The notes under the pieces were generated by a model, which was not told the DNA's origin, did not search any database, and was given only the letters and a program-made list of their open reading frames with translations. Below are positions 44,458-56,291 of a DNA stretch of 64,000 bases, in pieces. The stretch covers positions 744,001-808,000 of the forward strand of contig MARA01000012.1 of assembly GCA_001792895.1 (NCBI GenBank). Direction: 5' to 3'. Source of the stretch: Lentinus brumalis. Its lineage: Eukaryota > Basidiomycota > Agaricomycetes > Polyporales > Polyporaceae. The position numbers and the translations under genes were made by a program. The first letter of the stretch is position 1; every line of letters begins with the position of its first letter.

Positions 44458-46430
44458 GTCAAGGAACGGCTGAAGCTCCTCCGGGAGCGTAAATCCGGAT
44501 CGGAAACGACCCATCGAGGGGAGTGGTACGCCGCGTGATACCGCATCAGCCTCGTTGATCTTCGTGTTGACGTACTCCGGGTGGAGTACCAGATTGCGTG
44601 TGCGCATGATTAGTTCCGTGCGCTGGATGGACATGTTCACCTGAAAGTTTCTGCTCCTTCCCTTCCGAAAAGCGCCTACGACGCCCTGATTGTCGCTCCT
44701 CACCAGGACATCGGCATTCTCCATCCCGATCTCTTCCAGCCTCCTGGCCACCAACTCTAACGCCACCATCTCCGCCCATCCGATGTCGCGCCCTTCACGA
44801 CGCCACTGTTCCAGTGGAACTGCCCATCTCCAGGCATCCCACTCGCCACTGACAATGATGCCGATTCCCCAGCCAGAGGAAGCATCAACCCATACCCGGG
44901 ATCCTGGCGCGGACCCCTCGGTACGAGAGAACGCTTCACTCCGGGGATCAGCAACGCGTTGCGCCACCACCGGACGTCCGACACGAGCGATCGCGCGGGG
45001 TAACGCGGTGCGTGCTTGTTGTTGAAACCCGCGATGAACGCGCACAGGCTCGGCAAGTGCCCGCGGCCTTGCGTATACACGAAGGAGATGTGGGACAGCG
45101 TGCCATTCAGCTTCATGGCCATCTTGAGATCGACCCTCCGATTGGCGTCCACCGTGGCCAGGAACTCGTCCACGCGCGCCAGGTACTTGATCCGCTTCTT
45201 TTCCGGAAGCGACACGGTCTTTCCAGGGAGGTCCCACAGAAATCCGACGTAGACACCGATGTAACCGTAGTCGGTAGTCTTGATGAGATGCCACTGTATG
45301 CCCAAACGTTTAGCCAGATCGAAGATTTCTTTGAGACTGTGCGCGTAGATCCACGTCCCCGGGAGCGTGCCTTGCCCCACTGGGAACCGGAAATTATTCA
45401 AATCGTCAACCCACTTAGCGTTTGGGCCCCAGCCACGCTCATTCAGGATTGCGACGATCGCATCCATCACCGCTCCCTGGATACCCGTCCCCGACGTGAT
45501 GCCGAATGGCACCACATGATCGATGTAGAACTCTCCAGGGCGGCACTGCACCACAATATACGCCTTGTGCTCTGCCCGCACCGGTATGCGTCTGAATGCC
45601 GCGTCGATGTCAAGAGAGGCCATCTGCGCCCCTGGTGGAGCGTTCGCTACCTGCACACAACGTCAACCGTTGCCCGACCATCGACTCTGCCACACCTGGC
45701 ACTCTCTCGACGTCCATGTCCTAACGCCCCAGCTGCAACAGCAACCCGGCTGCATCCCGAGCACCACGGTGACTCGTTACGCGCCCCAGCTGCAACGGCA
45801 ACCCGGCATTAAGGCACGGTCGTCGCGCGACCGCCCGTCTAGCCCCAATCACTCGTGTGATCCGGCAGCCCTAACCCGAAACGCAGCAGCTATTTTTGAG
45901 AAAGAAAGAGGGAAGGTACTCACAATCTCCGCCACCACTGCTGCCGTTCCCCATTCGGTAGGGAAGTCATCCAAATCGATCATCGCGTTGACCGAGACGC
46001 CATCGTCGTCCTCGAACGAGCAGTTTTGAACCAACCGCAACCCGCCCACTGTCCCGGGCTTCTCCACGACCGCCAGCGGCGACGACCGGAAGTGCGAGCC
46101 CAAAATGCTCTGCACTTGTCCTTGCGAGTAGGGACCTGTCATGTGTCCCATCGCAACCTGTTCGGCAAGATACCCTTGAATGAAATCGATATGCTGTATC
46201 CCGGCCTTGTGATTCGCCGGTGTGAATGTTTTCTTGAGCAGACGCATGTCTCCGATGCTGAACCCGTAGCGTAGCTGCATAATTAGAGTGGGAAACCTAT
46301 CAATAAGCCCGAGTTCTCCAAGAATCTCCTGAAACCCTTCCGCGCGGTACGTCGTGATGACGCGCTCACGCTCCGAGGCACCCCCGACCCGCTGCGTGAT
46401 GATTGGCGGATCCGCAGAGCGAACAGGCAT
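44449..46430 (-). CDS. Reverse transcriptase/RNase H of the Ngaro-like element, with an intron and one frame break
   Basis: It starts MPVRSADPPIITQR at 46430, overlapping the end of the Gag-like frame. RT part 1 runs to VVAEI (45924). A 273-nt GT-AG intron (45923-45651, phase 0) follows. RT part 2 has MASLDIDAAFRRIPV, HVVPFGITSG, KWVDDLNNF (the active-site DD) and LKMAMKLNGTLSHISFV. At about 44935 the frame shifts by one base into RNase H: VWVDASSGWGIG, GWAEMVALE, VRSDNQGVVGAF, NEADAVSRG. These are the four acidic catalytic positions. The frame break looks like a single missing base. Confidence 0.8.
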
Positions 46431-46472
46431 GTCCGCTTCCGGGTGTCACGTCGCAGCACCGCTGGTTGTCAC
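46366..46472 (-). pseudogene. Displaced C-terminal end of the Ngaro Gag-like ORF
   Basis: It reads on in frame from the TSD (CDNQRCC) to a second cysteine motif CSLCGSANHHA and a TGA at 46368-46366. It is separated from its upstream part (ending at 52721) by the 6.25-kb LTR element. The RT frame opens inside it. Confidence 0.75.
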
Positions 46473-46839
46473 TGTTACGAACAGCCTCCCCGGTACTATT
46501 CATTTCCTTTCCCAGTCATCCTATTGTTCGATCACCATGATTCCCATGGTCCCTCTCACGCTATTGTCTTCATCCATGATGTCTCTCACGCTATTGTCTT
46601 CTGACACTATTGTTCCCTCATGTATATAAGACCACCAGCGCTACCTGGGGACCCTCAGTTTCGACCTCTTGTCCCCAGGTAAGCCAAGCTGTACTTTGCT
46701 CTGTAGATACCTCTCTCAATACATCTTGTCCCCAGCCTGATCGTCGAGCATTGCTCCGCTCTCGCTGCACAAGTGCTCGTCGACGCCCCTGCTCGTCTCG
46801 TGAGTCTTTCCTGATCCCCCTCGACGATCAGTCGTAACA
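46473..46839 (+). repeat. 5' LTR
   Basis: 367 bp. It contains repeated CTCTCACGCTATTGTCTTC words and TATATAAG (about 46622-46629), the probable promoter TATA of the element. Confidence 0.95.
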
Positions 46840-47737
46840 TTAGGTCGAAACTTCAACACGAGCACTGGCGTACTCCCCCCTTCCCCACCCTCCATCGGTT
46901 GATCGCCGGTTCTATAACCGCGCTCCTGGTGTTGAGCTGTATCTGTCGCTGTTGGTTCTACAACCTACGTGCGCGGTACTACCCTCCTGGACCCCCACCG
47001 CTGTCCAGTAAGACTCTGAGGTCCACTGACAGGCGAAGGTCAGGTGAACTCGTGTTCTACCTGACGTCGACCTCTACACACTGGATCAGCCCCCACCGGA
47101 TCAGCCCCGTCCCTCTTGTGCCCCCTACAACCACGCCTTTCATTCAAGTGCGGTAGAAGATCATCACTGGCGCGGCACTGATCAGCGGTGGTACATCTGT
47201 GATCAGCAACCTTGTCCAGAGCGACTACCTACCTGGGCGTCAGACGCGCAAGTCTGGACCGATCTCCATACCTACGTCTACCCCACACCGGAACAGGAGG
47301 AGCAGATCCACCAGCGACTGACACAACCAGTTGCCACTACTACTGCTAGTGGACGTCCCCTGCGTGAAGCAGTCCGCCTCTCATCCAGTAGACCGGGTAC
47401 CCGCCCACCGAGCCGTCTCCCTAGCCGCACCAATACTCCTCCCACTGAGTCTCCACTTAGTGGATCCCGGATCCCTCTCCCCACTGCGCTTGTCCTTGCC
47501 AGCGAGCGCCTGCAACGTCGAGCATCAGGATCCTTCAGTCCAGTTGCCACCACCTCGGCATTACCCCCTGAGTCCCAGCCGGAGGGACGACAACCTGACA
47601 TCGTCCTCAATCCCCGCCTCGGACTCTTCCACCACCTCTTCCTCCACGGAATCCTTCGCGGACGACTACCCCTAGTGCTCCGTCGCAAGGCTCTCGCACC
47701 CCACCACACCACCACCCATCACCCCCATCTCCCCACC

Positions 47738-48570
47738 ATGACGGCTCCTTTTGACGTCACCAAGCTCCTGCCGGTTCTACTGCCTCGAGAGTACGATGGC
47801 AAGAATGCTCAGGAAGGCCTCACCTTCATCAGCAGCACCACAGCCTATCACGGAGTTGCCACCAGGGCAGGAGTAGGCGCGAACCTGATCTGGATGGTCG
47901 TCTTGAACCGCCTCACAGGCGATGCTGCAAGCTGGGCCGGGCCGCATATCATCACGGCAGCCACAACTACTCCTTGGGCGGATGTCGCTGCATTCGAAGA
48001 TGCGTTCAAGGCCCACTTCTGCGCCGTAGATGACAAGGAGGCAGCCACTGCTGAGCTGGTCAAGCTTTGCAAGGCTTCGCACAGGCTTGGCACGGTCAAG
48101 GAGTACACTGCTGAGTTCAATGCGGTGGCTGCTCGGACTGGGTTCTCCGATGACGACAAGCGCGAGCGCTACCGTGAAGGACTCCCCTATCGCATCAAGG
48201 ACGAGTTCGCCACCACTGCTCACGACATCTCTACCTTGTCAAGATGCAGACGGTTGCCTTGCAGATGGACCAGCACCTGGCACGACGGTCAGAGGAGCGA
48301 CCTCGCACCGGGAAGTTCCCAAAACGCGGCGAGAAGGTAGCTGCGAATAAGGAACGTCCTCCTACCTCCGGTCCCACCGGTTGCTTCGTCTGCGGACGAA
48401 ACGGTCACAGGGCCGCCCAATGCCCGGAGAGGAAAGGCGGTCAACGCGCCGCAGCCTCCTCATCATCCTCCACGACGTCGGATGAGGTGGTCGCCCTTCA
48501 GTTGCAGCTCAAGGCACTGGAGGAGCGCATTGCCACGCTGACGACGATGAAGGAGAAGGAGGGTTTTTGA
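47738..48570 (+). CDS. Gypsy Gag (capsid + CCHC zinc knuckle), one frame break
   Basis: It starts MTAPFDVTKLLPVLLPREYDG. The capsid-like region includes ASWAGPHI, FEDAFKAHFCAVDDKEAA, KEYTAEFNAVAARTG and RYREGLPYRIKDEF. Near 48238 (ACCTTGTCAAG) the frame shifts by one base; downstream it reads MQTVALQMDQHLA, the zinc knuckle CFVCGRNGHRAAQC and a coiled-coil-like LQLQLKALEERIATL, with the stop at 48568-48570. The upstream leader (46840-47737) has open frames but no recognisable domain. Confidence 0.8.
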
Positions 48571-51500
48571 TTCGAGCTGCGCTAGATGCCGCGCGCGCAC
48601 GCTCATGTACCAATAGTCGTTATGCTGTACTGGGATCGTCGTTTATTTATGAGCTCAATCATGATGGACAACACTTCCACATCCCAGTACGACTGAGCGG
48701 CAAGCGGCGAGAGAAGGATGTGGTGGCCATGGTTGACAGTGGGGCCACTACAAAGTTTTTGCATCGACGGTTTGTGGAGGAGAACCGTGTTGCTACGCGG
48801 AAGCTAGCATCCCCCATCCGTTTATACAACATCGACGGTACAGAGAACCGCGATGGCACGATTGCAGAGGTAGCCGTGCTAGGGATGACGATCGGGGACC
48901 ACCAGGAGCAGGTGGTGTTTATGGTGACAGACGTAGGTGACGAGGATGTGATCATCGGCCTTGACTGGCTGCGCGAGCACAATCCGGAGATTACTGGGAA
49001 CGTGGCTCGCTGCGCCTATCCCGCTGCCCTTCAACATGCCATGCTAGTAAGAAGGCACCGGAACCTGCTGCAACTGTGACGCGTGATACGGAGGTCAGGC
49101 TCACGGCGCGTTCACGTTCAGATCGGGTCCGGAAGGCCAAGAAGATTGGCAGGGTGTGTGCAGCGGTGATGGTCGAAGAGGTGGAGGACATTAATGAGCC
49201 ACCATTGCCGAATGAGGAGGAGTGGGATGGATCTGAGCAAACCCTTCTGGATGCCTGGATGGAGGGGCGCAGCCTACAAGGCGCTCCTCAACTCTTTGTC
49301 TCTGCGAGCCATACCTATTCCCAGGAGCTCGCGGAACAGGAGTACCAGAAACGGGGGCCAGCTCGTCCTATCGAACAACTGGTGCCGGAACACTACCATG
49401 AGTACCTTAGTGTGTTTTCAAAGGAGGCGTCAGAACGGTTGCCCAACCATCGCCCCTATGATCATGCTATCGAGCTGGTTCCCGATGCCAAGATGTTCCA
49501 CTCCAAGGTGTACCCTCTATCCCCGAACGAGCAAGTCGAGCTTGATAAGTTTCTTGAAGAGAACCTGGCCAAGGGTTACATTCGTGAGTCGAAGTCACCG
49601 ATGTCCTCCCCCTTCTTCTTCGTCAAAAAGAAGGATGGCAGTCTTCGCCCTGTGCAGGACTATCGGAGGCTGAACGACATCACCATTAAGAACCGTTACC
49701 CGCTGCCGCTGGTTTCGGAACTGATGGATCGACTCAAGAAGGCCAAGTACTTCACGAAGCTCGACATTCGCTGGGGGTACAACAACGTTCGCATAAAGAC
49801 AGGCGACGAGTGGAAAGCGGCCTTCGTGACCAACCGGGGACTCTATGAGCCCACAGTCATGTTTTTGGTCTGGCCAACTCCCCCAGCACCTTCTCTGCAT
49901 TCATGAACGACATCTTCAAGGACCTCATCGTTCTTGGCAAGGTCACCGTCTATCTCGACGACATCCTCATCTTTACGAATGACCTTGCTGAACATCGCAC
50001 CCTTGTCCGAGAGGTCCTGAAGCGTCTGAAGGAGCATGACCTGTTCTGTAAACCAGAGAAGTGCGAATTCGAGCAGACCAAAGTGGAGTACCTCGGGATG
50101 TTCGTGTCCGAGAACCAGGTCGAGATGGACCCGGTGAAGGTCAAGGGCATCGCAGACTGGCCAGTTCCCCGCAATGTGTCAGACATCAGGAAGTTTCGCG
50201 GCTTTGCGAACTTCTATCGTCGCTTCATCCGGAACTTCAGCGCCATCTGCAAGCCTCTAGACAGGCTGACCGGCAATGTCCCTTGGCAATGGGGAGAGGA
50301 GGAGCAGCGGGCATTTGAGGAGCTGAAGCAGTGCTTCCTGACAAGTCCCGTACTCCGCATCTACGACCCGGACCGTCCCACACGAGTGGAAGTCGACGCC
50401 TCTGGGTTTGCCACAGGAGCGGTGCTGTCGCAGGAGGGGGAGGATGGAAAGTGGCACCCGATCGCCTTCCACTCCGAATCCATGAATGATGCTGAGCGCA
50501 ACTACGAGATCTATGACAAAGAGATGCTCGCAATCATTCGTGCCCTCCAGGCGTGGCGCCACTACCTCGAAGGACTGCCCAGTACATTCGAGATTCAGTC
50601 AGATCACAAGAATCTTGAATACTGGCGTACGGCGCAGAACCTCACCAGACGGCAGGCTCGATGGGCTCTCTACCTCTCTCGTTTTGACTTCGTCATCACA
50701 CACAAACCGGGCACATCTAACGGTCGAGCAGATGCACTATCCCGTCGCCCTGACCACCAGCGAGATGACGCAGATGACAACCAAGGTCGCACGGTGCTAC
50801 AGCCTAGTCACTTCCGCTCTCTGGCTGCTAGACGTGGACATCTGGCCCTTGTACCGGAGAAGTCACTTCTGCGTCGGATCCGAGAGTGTGGAGACCGCGA
50901 GAAAGAGGTGGCAGAGGCACTGCGCAAGGTGGAACAACTCGGGCCAGCACGGCTGCAGAATGATCTGGTGGACTGGAACATCGAGCAAGGTCTTCTCCTC
51001 TATCGAGGCAAGGTCTACGTCCCCAACGATCGCGCACTACGGGCAGATATTGTTCGCCTGCACCACGACCTACCACCCGCTGGGCACCCAGGCCAGTGGA
51101 AGACCATTGAGCTAGTAAGCCGCAACTACTGGTGGCCGGGTATGACACAGTTCATCAAAAACTATGTTGAGACCTGTGACACCTGTCGACGAGGCAAGCC
51201 AATCCATGGCAAACGGCACGGTCAGCTGCAGCCAAACGAGATCCCAGACGGCCCTGGTCAGGTTGTGACCTGTGACTTCATCACCGGCCTACCAGAGGTT
51301 GATGGGTACAACGCGCTGCAGCTCATTGCGGACCGGCATGCGAAGCTAGTGCATCTCATTCCATGTCGAGACGAGATCGATGCCGAGGGTGCGGCGAACA
51401 ACTTCATACGGGAGTATTTCCGCCTCCATGGACTACCACGAAAGATCATCTCCGACCGTGGCCCCCAGTTCGCCAGCAAGCTCTTCCGTGCCATTCTTAA

Positions 51501-52319
51501 GGGTCTCGGCATTGAGAGTGCACTGTCCACTGCGTACCACCCCCAGACCGACGGACAGTCAGAGAGGTGGAACCAGGAGGTGGAAGCCTACTTGCGGATG
51601 TTCTGCTCACGCCGCCGAGACGACTGGGTGCAGTGGTTGCCCATTGCAGAGTTTGCGTTCAACTCTCATGTCCACTCCTCTACGGGGTATTCACCCTTCT
51701 ACCTGCTCTATGGGTTCGAGCCACAGTTCCACATCCCAATGCTACCCACTGAGGTTCCTGCAGCGGACAGTCGTCGCGAGGAACTCCGACGGGCCCGGGA
51801 GGATGCGACTGCAGCCTTGACGCTCACTGCGGAACGCATGAAGGCACACTTTGACCAGCATGCTCGAGACGCCCGGTCTTTGAGCCAGGTCAGAAGGTGT
51901 GGCTGGACACTCGCAACCTGCGAGTCACAGGAATGCCTCGGAAGTTGGTGGACAGGTATGCAGGTCCCTATCCAGTGGTACGCCGAGTTGGCAACCTTGC
52001 CTATGAACTCCGTCTACCAAAAGACCTACCCATCCATCCAGTCTTCCATGTGTCGCTGCTGCTGCCGCACAAGCACAGCTCCCTGCCGGGCCGGCACCCA
52101 CCAGAGCCTGCACCGATTGAAGTGGAAGGAGAAGAGGAGTACGAAGTTGAACGGGTGCTGGAGTCTCGCCGCTATGGACGAGGAAGGAAGCTCCAGTACC
52201 TCGTACGGTGGAAGGGATGGGGTCCCGAACACGACAGCTGGGAGCCTGCAGAAAACCTGACCCATGCTCCACAGCGGGTTATGGAATTCTACGCGCAACA
52301 CCCAACATCCCACCGTTAG
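48567..52319 (+). CDS. Gypsy Pol (protease, RT, RNase H, integrase, chromodomain), three frame breaks
   Basis: The protease has the active-site DSGATTKF and the flap region VIIGLDWL. RT has HAIELVPDAKMFHSKVYPL, FVKKKDGSLRPVQDYRRLN and, after a break, YLDDILIF with the catalytic YxDD. RNase H: VEVDASGFATGAVLSQ, QSDHKNLEYW, RADALSRRP. Integrase: an HHCC zinc site (HxxxxxxGHPG ... CDTCRRGKP) and DDE residues (VTCDF, ISDRGPQF, SERWNQEVE). The C-terminal chromodomain reads YEVERVLESRRYGRGRKLQYLVRWKGW. One-base frame breaks lie near 48993, 49865 and 51873. The stop is at 52317-52319. Other copies in the genome, if intact, would supply function. Confidence 0.9.
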
Positions 52320-52352
52320 GTCGTGCGGACACGACCCTTGGGAGGGGGGTAC

Positions 52353-52720
52353 TGTTACGAACAGCCTCCCCGGTACTATTCATTTCCTTTCCCAGTCATC
52401 CTATTGTTCGATCACCATGATTCCCATGGTCCCTCTCACGCTATTGTCTTCATCCATGATGTCTCTCACGCTATTGTCTTCTGACACTATTGTTCCCTCA
52501 TGTATATAAGACCACCAGCGCTACCTGGGGACCCTCAGTTTCGACCTCTTGTCCCCAGGTAAGCCAAGCTGTACTTTGCTCTGTAGATACCTCTCTCAAT
52601 ACATCTTGTCCCCAGCCCTGATCGTCGAGCATTGCTCCGCTCTCGCTGCACAAGTGCTCGTCGACGCCCCTGCTCGTCTCGTGAGTCTTTCCTGATCCCC
52701 CTCGACGATCAGTCGTAACA
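52353..52720 (+). repeat. 3' LTR
   Basis: 368 bp, matching the 5' LTR except CCCTGATC against CCTGATC near 52616. Confidence 0.95.
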
Positions 52721-54085
52721 GTCACATCCATCGGGGCCACGTGCGTTCCATCGCGCGCAGATCCGATCGCCGCTCGCGATGACGATGAGCTTGCCGTCGG
52801 CCCACCGGGAGTAGAGGGGGTTGTTTGCGGCTGTCCTGTTCCGCGAGCACTTGTCTGCCCTGTGTCCGCTCTCACCACAGACAAGGCAGAGGAATCCCGC
52901 GAACCCGGACGCCTTGCCTCCTCGAAAGGGACCGTCAGCACGCCCGCCTCCGCTTGCTCCGCCGCCTCCGCCGACCCCGCCGCCTCCGACACGACGCTCA
53001 GTCCTATCCTGCGGCCTTGCATACGGCTGGTAGCGCTGCGAGTTCGCGGCATTGCTGATCTGATCGCGCAGCGCGCGCACCTCCTTGGCGGTCTGATCGG
53101 CGCAGCATTGCAGGAATTCCTGCCGATATTCGTCCGAGTTGACGCTGAACTCGCAGTTGCGCTTGTTCTGGAAGTAGCGCCGTCGGACCGCGATGTCGAA
53201 GCGCAGGATTCCCTGGAACCGATCATTGAAGTTAGGCTGGTTGCTGAGGAAATCAAAATGCTCGCAGAAACGCTTGATGACGTTCGGCTGGACGCGTCCC
53301 TGCATAACCTCCATGAAATTAGGGTATGCATCCTTCCACTCGTTCGGGTTCATCTTGCGCTCGTCGGGCCAGGTCGAGACATCGACGACCAGGATCTTCT
53401 TGCCTTCCCGATCTTTCATTGAGTTCGTCTCAATCGTCTTGGTCCCGTCCTCGACAGCCTGCACCGCTTCGGGAGTGCACATCGTGAGCGGGATGTGGTA
53501 GCCCACGTCCAACGTAGCGCCCAGCCGCGGGTCCGGCGCGGCGGGTCCGCCAAACATCCGTCCGCCGGGTTTGTCCCCGATCAGCGGAGCCGAAGCCGGC
53601 CCCTCGCTAGGTGCTCCCGATGCACCGACACCCTTCCCGATCGCCCCGAGACTGCCCGCCATGGACTGGAAGACCGCGCATATACTCTCCCTGATGCGTT
53701 CGCCCGCCTCGCCCTCGACGTCGGCGGCCTTGTCGAGCATCGCGAGCATCTGTTCGGGGGTCATCATAAGCATTGGCGGCAACTGACCTGCTCCGCCCGA
53801 GTCTTGGCCGCCCTGTTCGCGCGACCTTCTACCCTGGCGTTGCTCGCGGTCCTCCTCAGGTGTGAGGTCGAGGAGCTCCTCGTCCGCGTCGACGTCGGCC
53901 TCTCCCGCGTCCCTCCGCAGCTGCCGCTGCGCGTTCCGCTCTACCCTTTCCTCGTTCTCCGTCTTCCGTCCTTCGGCTGTGGTGAGATCGTTCCGACCTT
54001 CACCCGAACCGCCGGGTCCGCCTAGGAGGTCGCTATATGCGCCCCGGCTTCTGCCTCCGACTCCTCGGACTTGTCCCTGCGACAT
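52721..54085 (-). CDS. Gag-like protein of the Ngaro-like element, upstream part, interrupted by LTR insertion
   Basis: It opens MSQGQVRGVGGRSRGAYSD and is charged and disordered for about 110 residues. Then come MTPEQMLAMLDKAADVEG and a helical core (DERKMNPNEWKDAYPNFMEVM, NVIKRFCEHFDFLS, FDIAVRRRYF) followed by a Gly-rich stretch. A zinc knuckle (CLVCGESGHRADKC) follows at about 52860-52820. At 52721 it meets the TSD/LTR of the gypsy element. Translation would end in the LTR at 52709-52711. The natural continuation lies at 46472-46366. Confidence 0.8.
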
Positions 54086-54150
54086 TCTGACTGCTTGTTA
54101 GTCGATTGGGAAGCTTGTATACCTCTAAAACGAGTCTCTGGACTCCGCAA

Positions 54151-54295
54151 TGCAAATGGAAAGCGCGAGGCTGAAGACGAGCGGAAGCAGAGGATGCAAG
54201 CGCCCGAGACGGGCGCAGATCCGCTTCCGTGCCTCGCGCTTAGTAAGCCCTGGTTCTGGCCCAGCACTCGCAAGCTCGCGTGGGCCGAACTGCAA
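54151..54295 (-). repeat. Split direct repeat A1 (5' terminus of the Ngaro-like element)
   Basis: 145 bp matching 42514-42658. It lies 66 bp upstream of the Gag-like start codon on the minus strand. Confidence 0.85.
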
Positions 54296-54631
54296 TCATC
54301 CTTAGTCTCCCACACGTTGAATCGCCTTATATCTCCGTCGGCCAAGCCCACCTCCGTGAAGGTGGTAACGATCTTTCTATCACGATCTTCCTATCCGCAA
54401 CGTTAACTTAAAGCTTCCCGCAAGCCTGAAGGCACTTAAGTGCGTGGTCTGCATGAACATGACAAGGTTGACTTGGTATTAGTAAGTGTGGGGACATCAA
54501 TCTGGGCTTTCCCACGAATACTACCGCTCAGCGTCTGTCAAGACGCACGCTCAGCTGGCAGTGGCAAGTACTTTCCACTTCCACCAGCTGCACTACTTAC
54601 TCTCCGTCGCTCGTAGGGAGTCGCTGGTCAT

Positions 54632-55360
54632 CATGTCAACATCGACGGAAGTCTCCAAGTATGTGGCAAGTTTATGAGGGGAAAAGGGTCCGTTGACGAG
54701 AGACGGACAGGTGGCGACACCTTCCCCCGCCGCCGGGGTTCGCGTCTGCAGTCAGCTCTGTATGTACCCAATATCACACATCTCATTTGGACCCCCATTC
54801 ATCTTCAACGCATTTGTCTCAGTCGAAGGCCTCGAGCAAGTCTGCAGCGACAGCGACCGCGACTGCGTCATATGAAGAGTTGAAGGCGAAGCGTGCATGG
54901 GACCTCGCGATATCCCCAGCCAAGTCCTTGCCCATGCAGGCGTTCATGCTCTATATGTCGGGAGGAGGCGTGCAGATCTTCAGCATGGGCATCGTATTTA
55001 TGCTGCTCTCGAGCCCGTTCAAGAACCTTGCGTCCATAAACACTGGTGCGTCATCTTCGTGGTCGGTTCTGCCAACCCCATCCTCATTTCCCGTCAAGCA
55101 TTCGCACCCTTCGCACCCGCGTCATCATCATCAAAGTCTCTAAGCACGCTCCCCCTGCAGAAGATTGCCTACTTGGTCTGCAATCTGCTGACGCTTGCGC
55201 TTGGACTGTGGAAGTGCCGTTCGATGGGACTCTTACCGACGGGCACAGGAGATTGGCTCGCGTTTGAGACGAGAGGGCAAGTACGTGTCTCCCTTGCTTT
55301 GACATGCCGGAGATCCGTAGCTTACGGATGTCTCAGCCTCCAGAGATACTACTTGTATGA
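54632..55360 (+). CDS. EMC4: ER membrane protein complex subunit 4 (EMC4)
   Basis: The central exon (from about 54812 to 55045) reads [49 protein letters not shown], the EMC4 hallmark. The next exon (from about 55098) has [39 protein letters not shown] and SDWLAF-like GDWLAF. A short final exon encodes PPEILLV with the stop at 55358-55360. Two membrane segments are visible. EMC inserts tail-anchored and multi-pass proteins into the ER membrane. The first exon is uncertain: ATG at 54632 (MSTSTEVSK) with donor GTATGT fits the position, but the phase does not close with the next exon, so a base error or a missed small exon is likely. Confidence 0.85.
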
Positions 55361-56291
55361 TTGTATGTCCGCGGCTCCATATGCCCCATTTTCTTGTACA
55401 ACAAGTCCCTGCTTGGTCCGGTCCAGTGTTAAGGCACTACACCTTTTCTTCAATGCGGAAGACCTCTACAAGTTCCTGCGGACATACGCAGCAAAGTCGG
55501 CATGCTCATGGGATGTCTGCACTTGGCAACATACCTGTCACTAGGAAGTGCGCCCCCATTGTCCTTCCCTTTTTCACCCACGCACTCTTGCGCTGCGTCA
55601 TTAGGGTCCTTCGTGAATCCGCTCATATCATAGCAAGTAGCTGGTAAGCAGTATCATAGGCCGATTCGGCGTAAGTTCTCGCAGGTGGCCGGAGAGGCGA
55701 ATAGTAGTGCGTGGAGTAGTCCACCTGCTTCTCTAATACTGCCCCGACCCCCGAATGAGACACTGACATGGGTCTACATACATTTCAGTACACTTGACCA
55801 GTACTCGGCCTCGGAGGAGTCGCCCTTCAGCGCTCAAGCTGCATGATCGTACGAACGAGCTCTGCATACCGGCGACCGCTAGACCGCTCGACCTCGTTGG
55901 AGATACAAGGCCATGGTGGTACGGATTAAGCCCCGAAGTGAGGAATGTTCGGAGTCAGTCACGATTTGCGTCTGCGACTGATGTTTTCCTATGTCCGGGT
56001 GCATGAGGTGTCAGTGTACTTAGTACAACAACGTCCATACTTTTCTTGCAGTTCTCGCCATTCCGAGACGTGCAGAGCGGGGCAGCAACCGTTAGAATCC
56101 ACGGACATCTACAAGACAATCGGGTATAGGTACAGCGAAAAGGCGAGGCTTCGCGGACTCCGGTGGGCTTCCGTGTGAGGGAGGTCTACAGAGATCGCGA
56201 AATGGGGCAAGAGTCATCAGTACCAACAACGCGTTGGAGTATGTAGATATATGCACGTACGGGGACTCGATTAGGAACCTCAGGAGTGAGA
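55361..56291. other. Intergenic between EMC4 and MYND copy 6
   Basis: Nothing recognisable: only short unsupported frames and no repeats shared with other parts of the window. Confidence 0.4.

Larger units (their letters stand above)
46473..52720 (+). mobile_element. Complete Ty3/gypsy chromoviral LTR retrotransposon, nested
   Basis: Two LTRs (46473-46839 and 52353-52720) begin TGTTACGA and end TCGTAACA. They differ by one C in a C-run, and the element is flanked by the 5-bp duplication GTCAC (46468-46472 and 52721-52725). A polypurine tract (GGGAGGGGGG) precedes the 3' LTR. Order: Gag, protease, RT, RNase H, integrase, chromodomain, the Ty3/gypsy order with the chromovirus hallmark. Near-identical LTRs mean a very recent insertion. 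The internal coding region nevertheless shows four one-base frame breaks. Confidence 0.97.
42262..54295 (-). mobile_element. Ngaro-like tyrosine-recombinase retrotransposon (DIRS order), split by an LTR element
   Basis: On the minus strand the order is: repeat A1 (54295-54151), Gag-like ORF, RT/RNase H ORF, tyrosine recombinase ORF, repeat B1 (43017-42806), spacer Z (42805-42659), repeat A2 (42658-42514), repeat B2 (42474-42262). This A1-ORFs-B1-A2-B2 arrangement is the split-direct-repeat structure of Ngaro-type elements. I saw no methyltransferase domain, which distinguishes it from DIRS and PAT types. A complete Ty3/gypsy element (46473-52720, plus GTCAC duplication) interrupts the first ORF. 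Without that insertion the element is about 5.8 kb. A1 and A2 look identical, and B1 and B2 differ by one G in a G-run. Confidence 0.85.

Noticed and set aside
45012..45812. 266-codon plus-strand frame
   Set aside because: Opposite the Ngaro RT, which carries the catalytic motifs.
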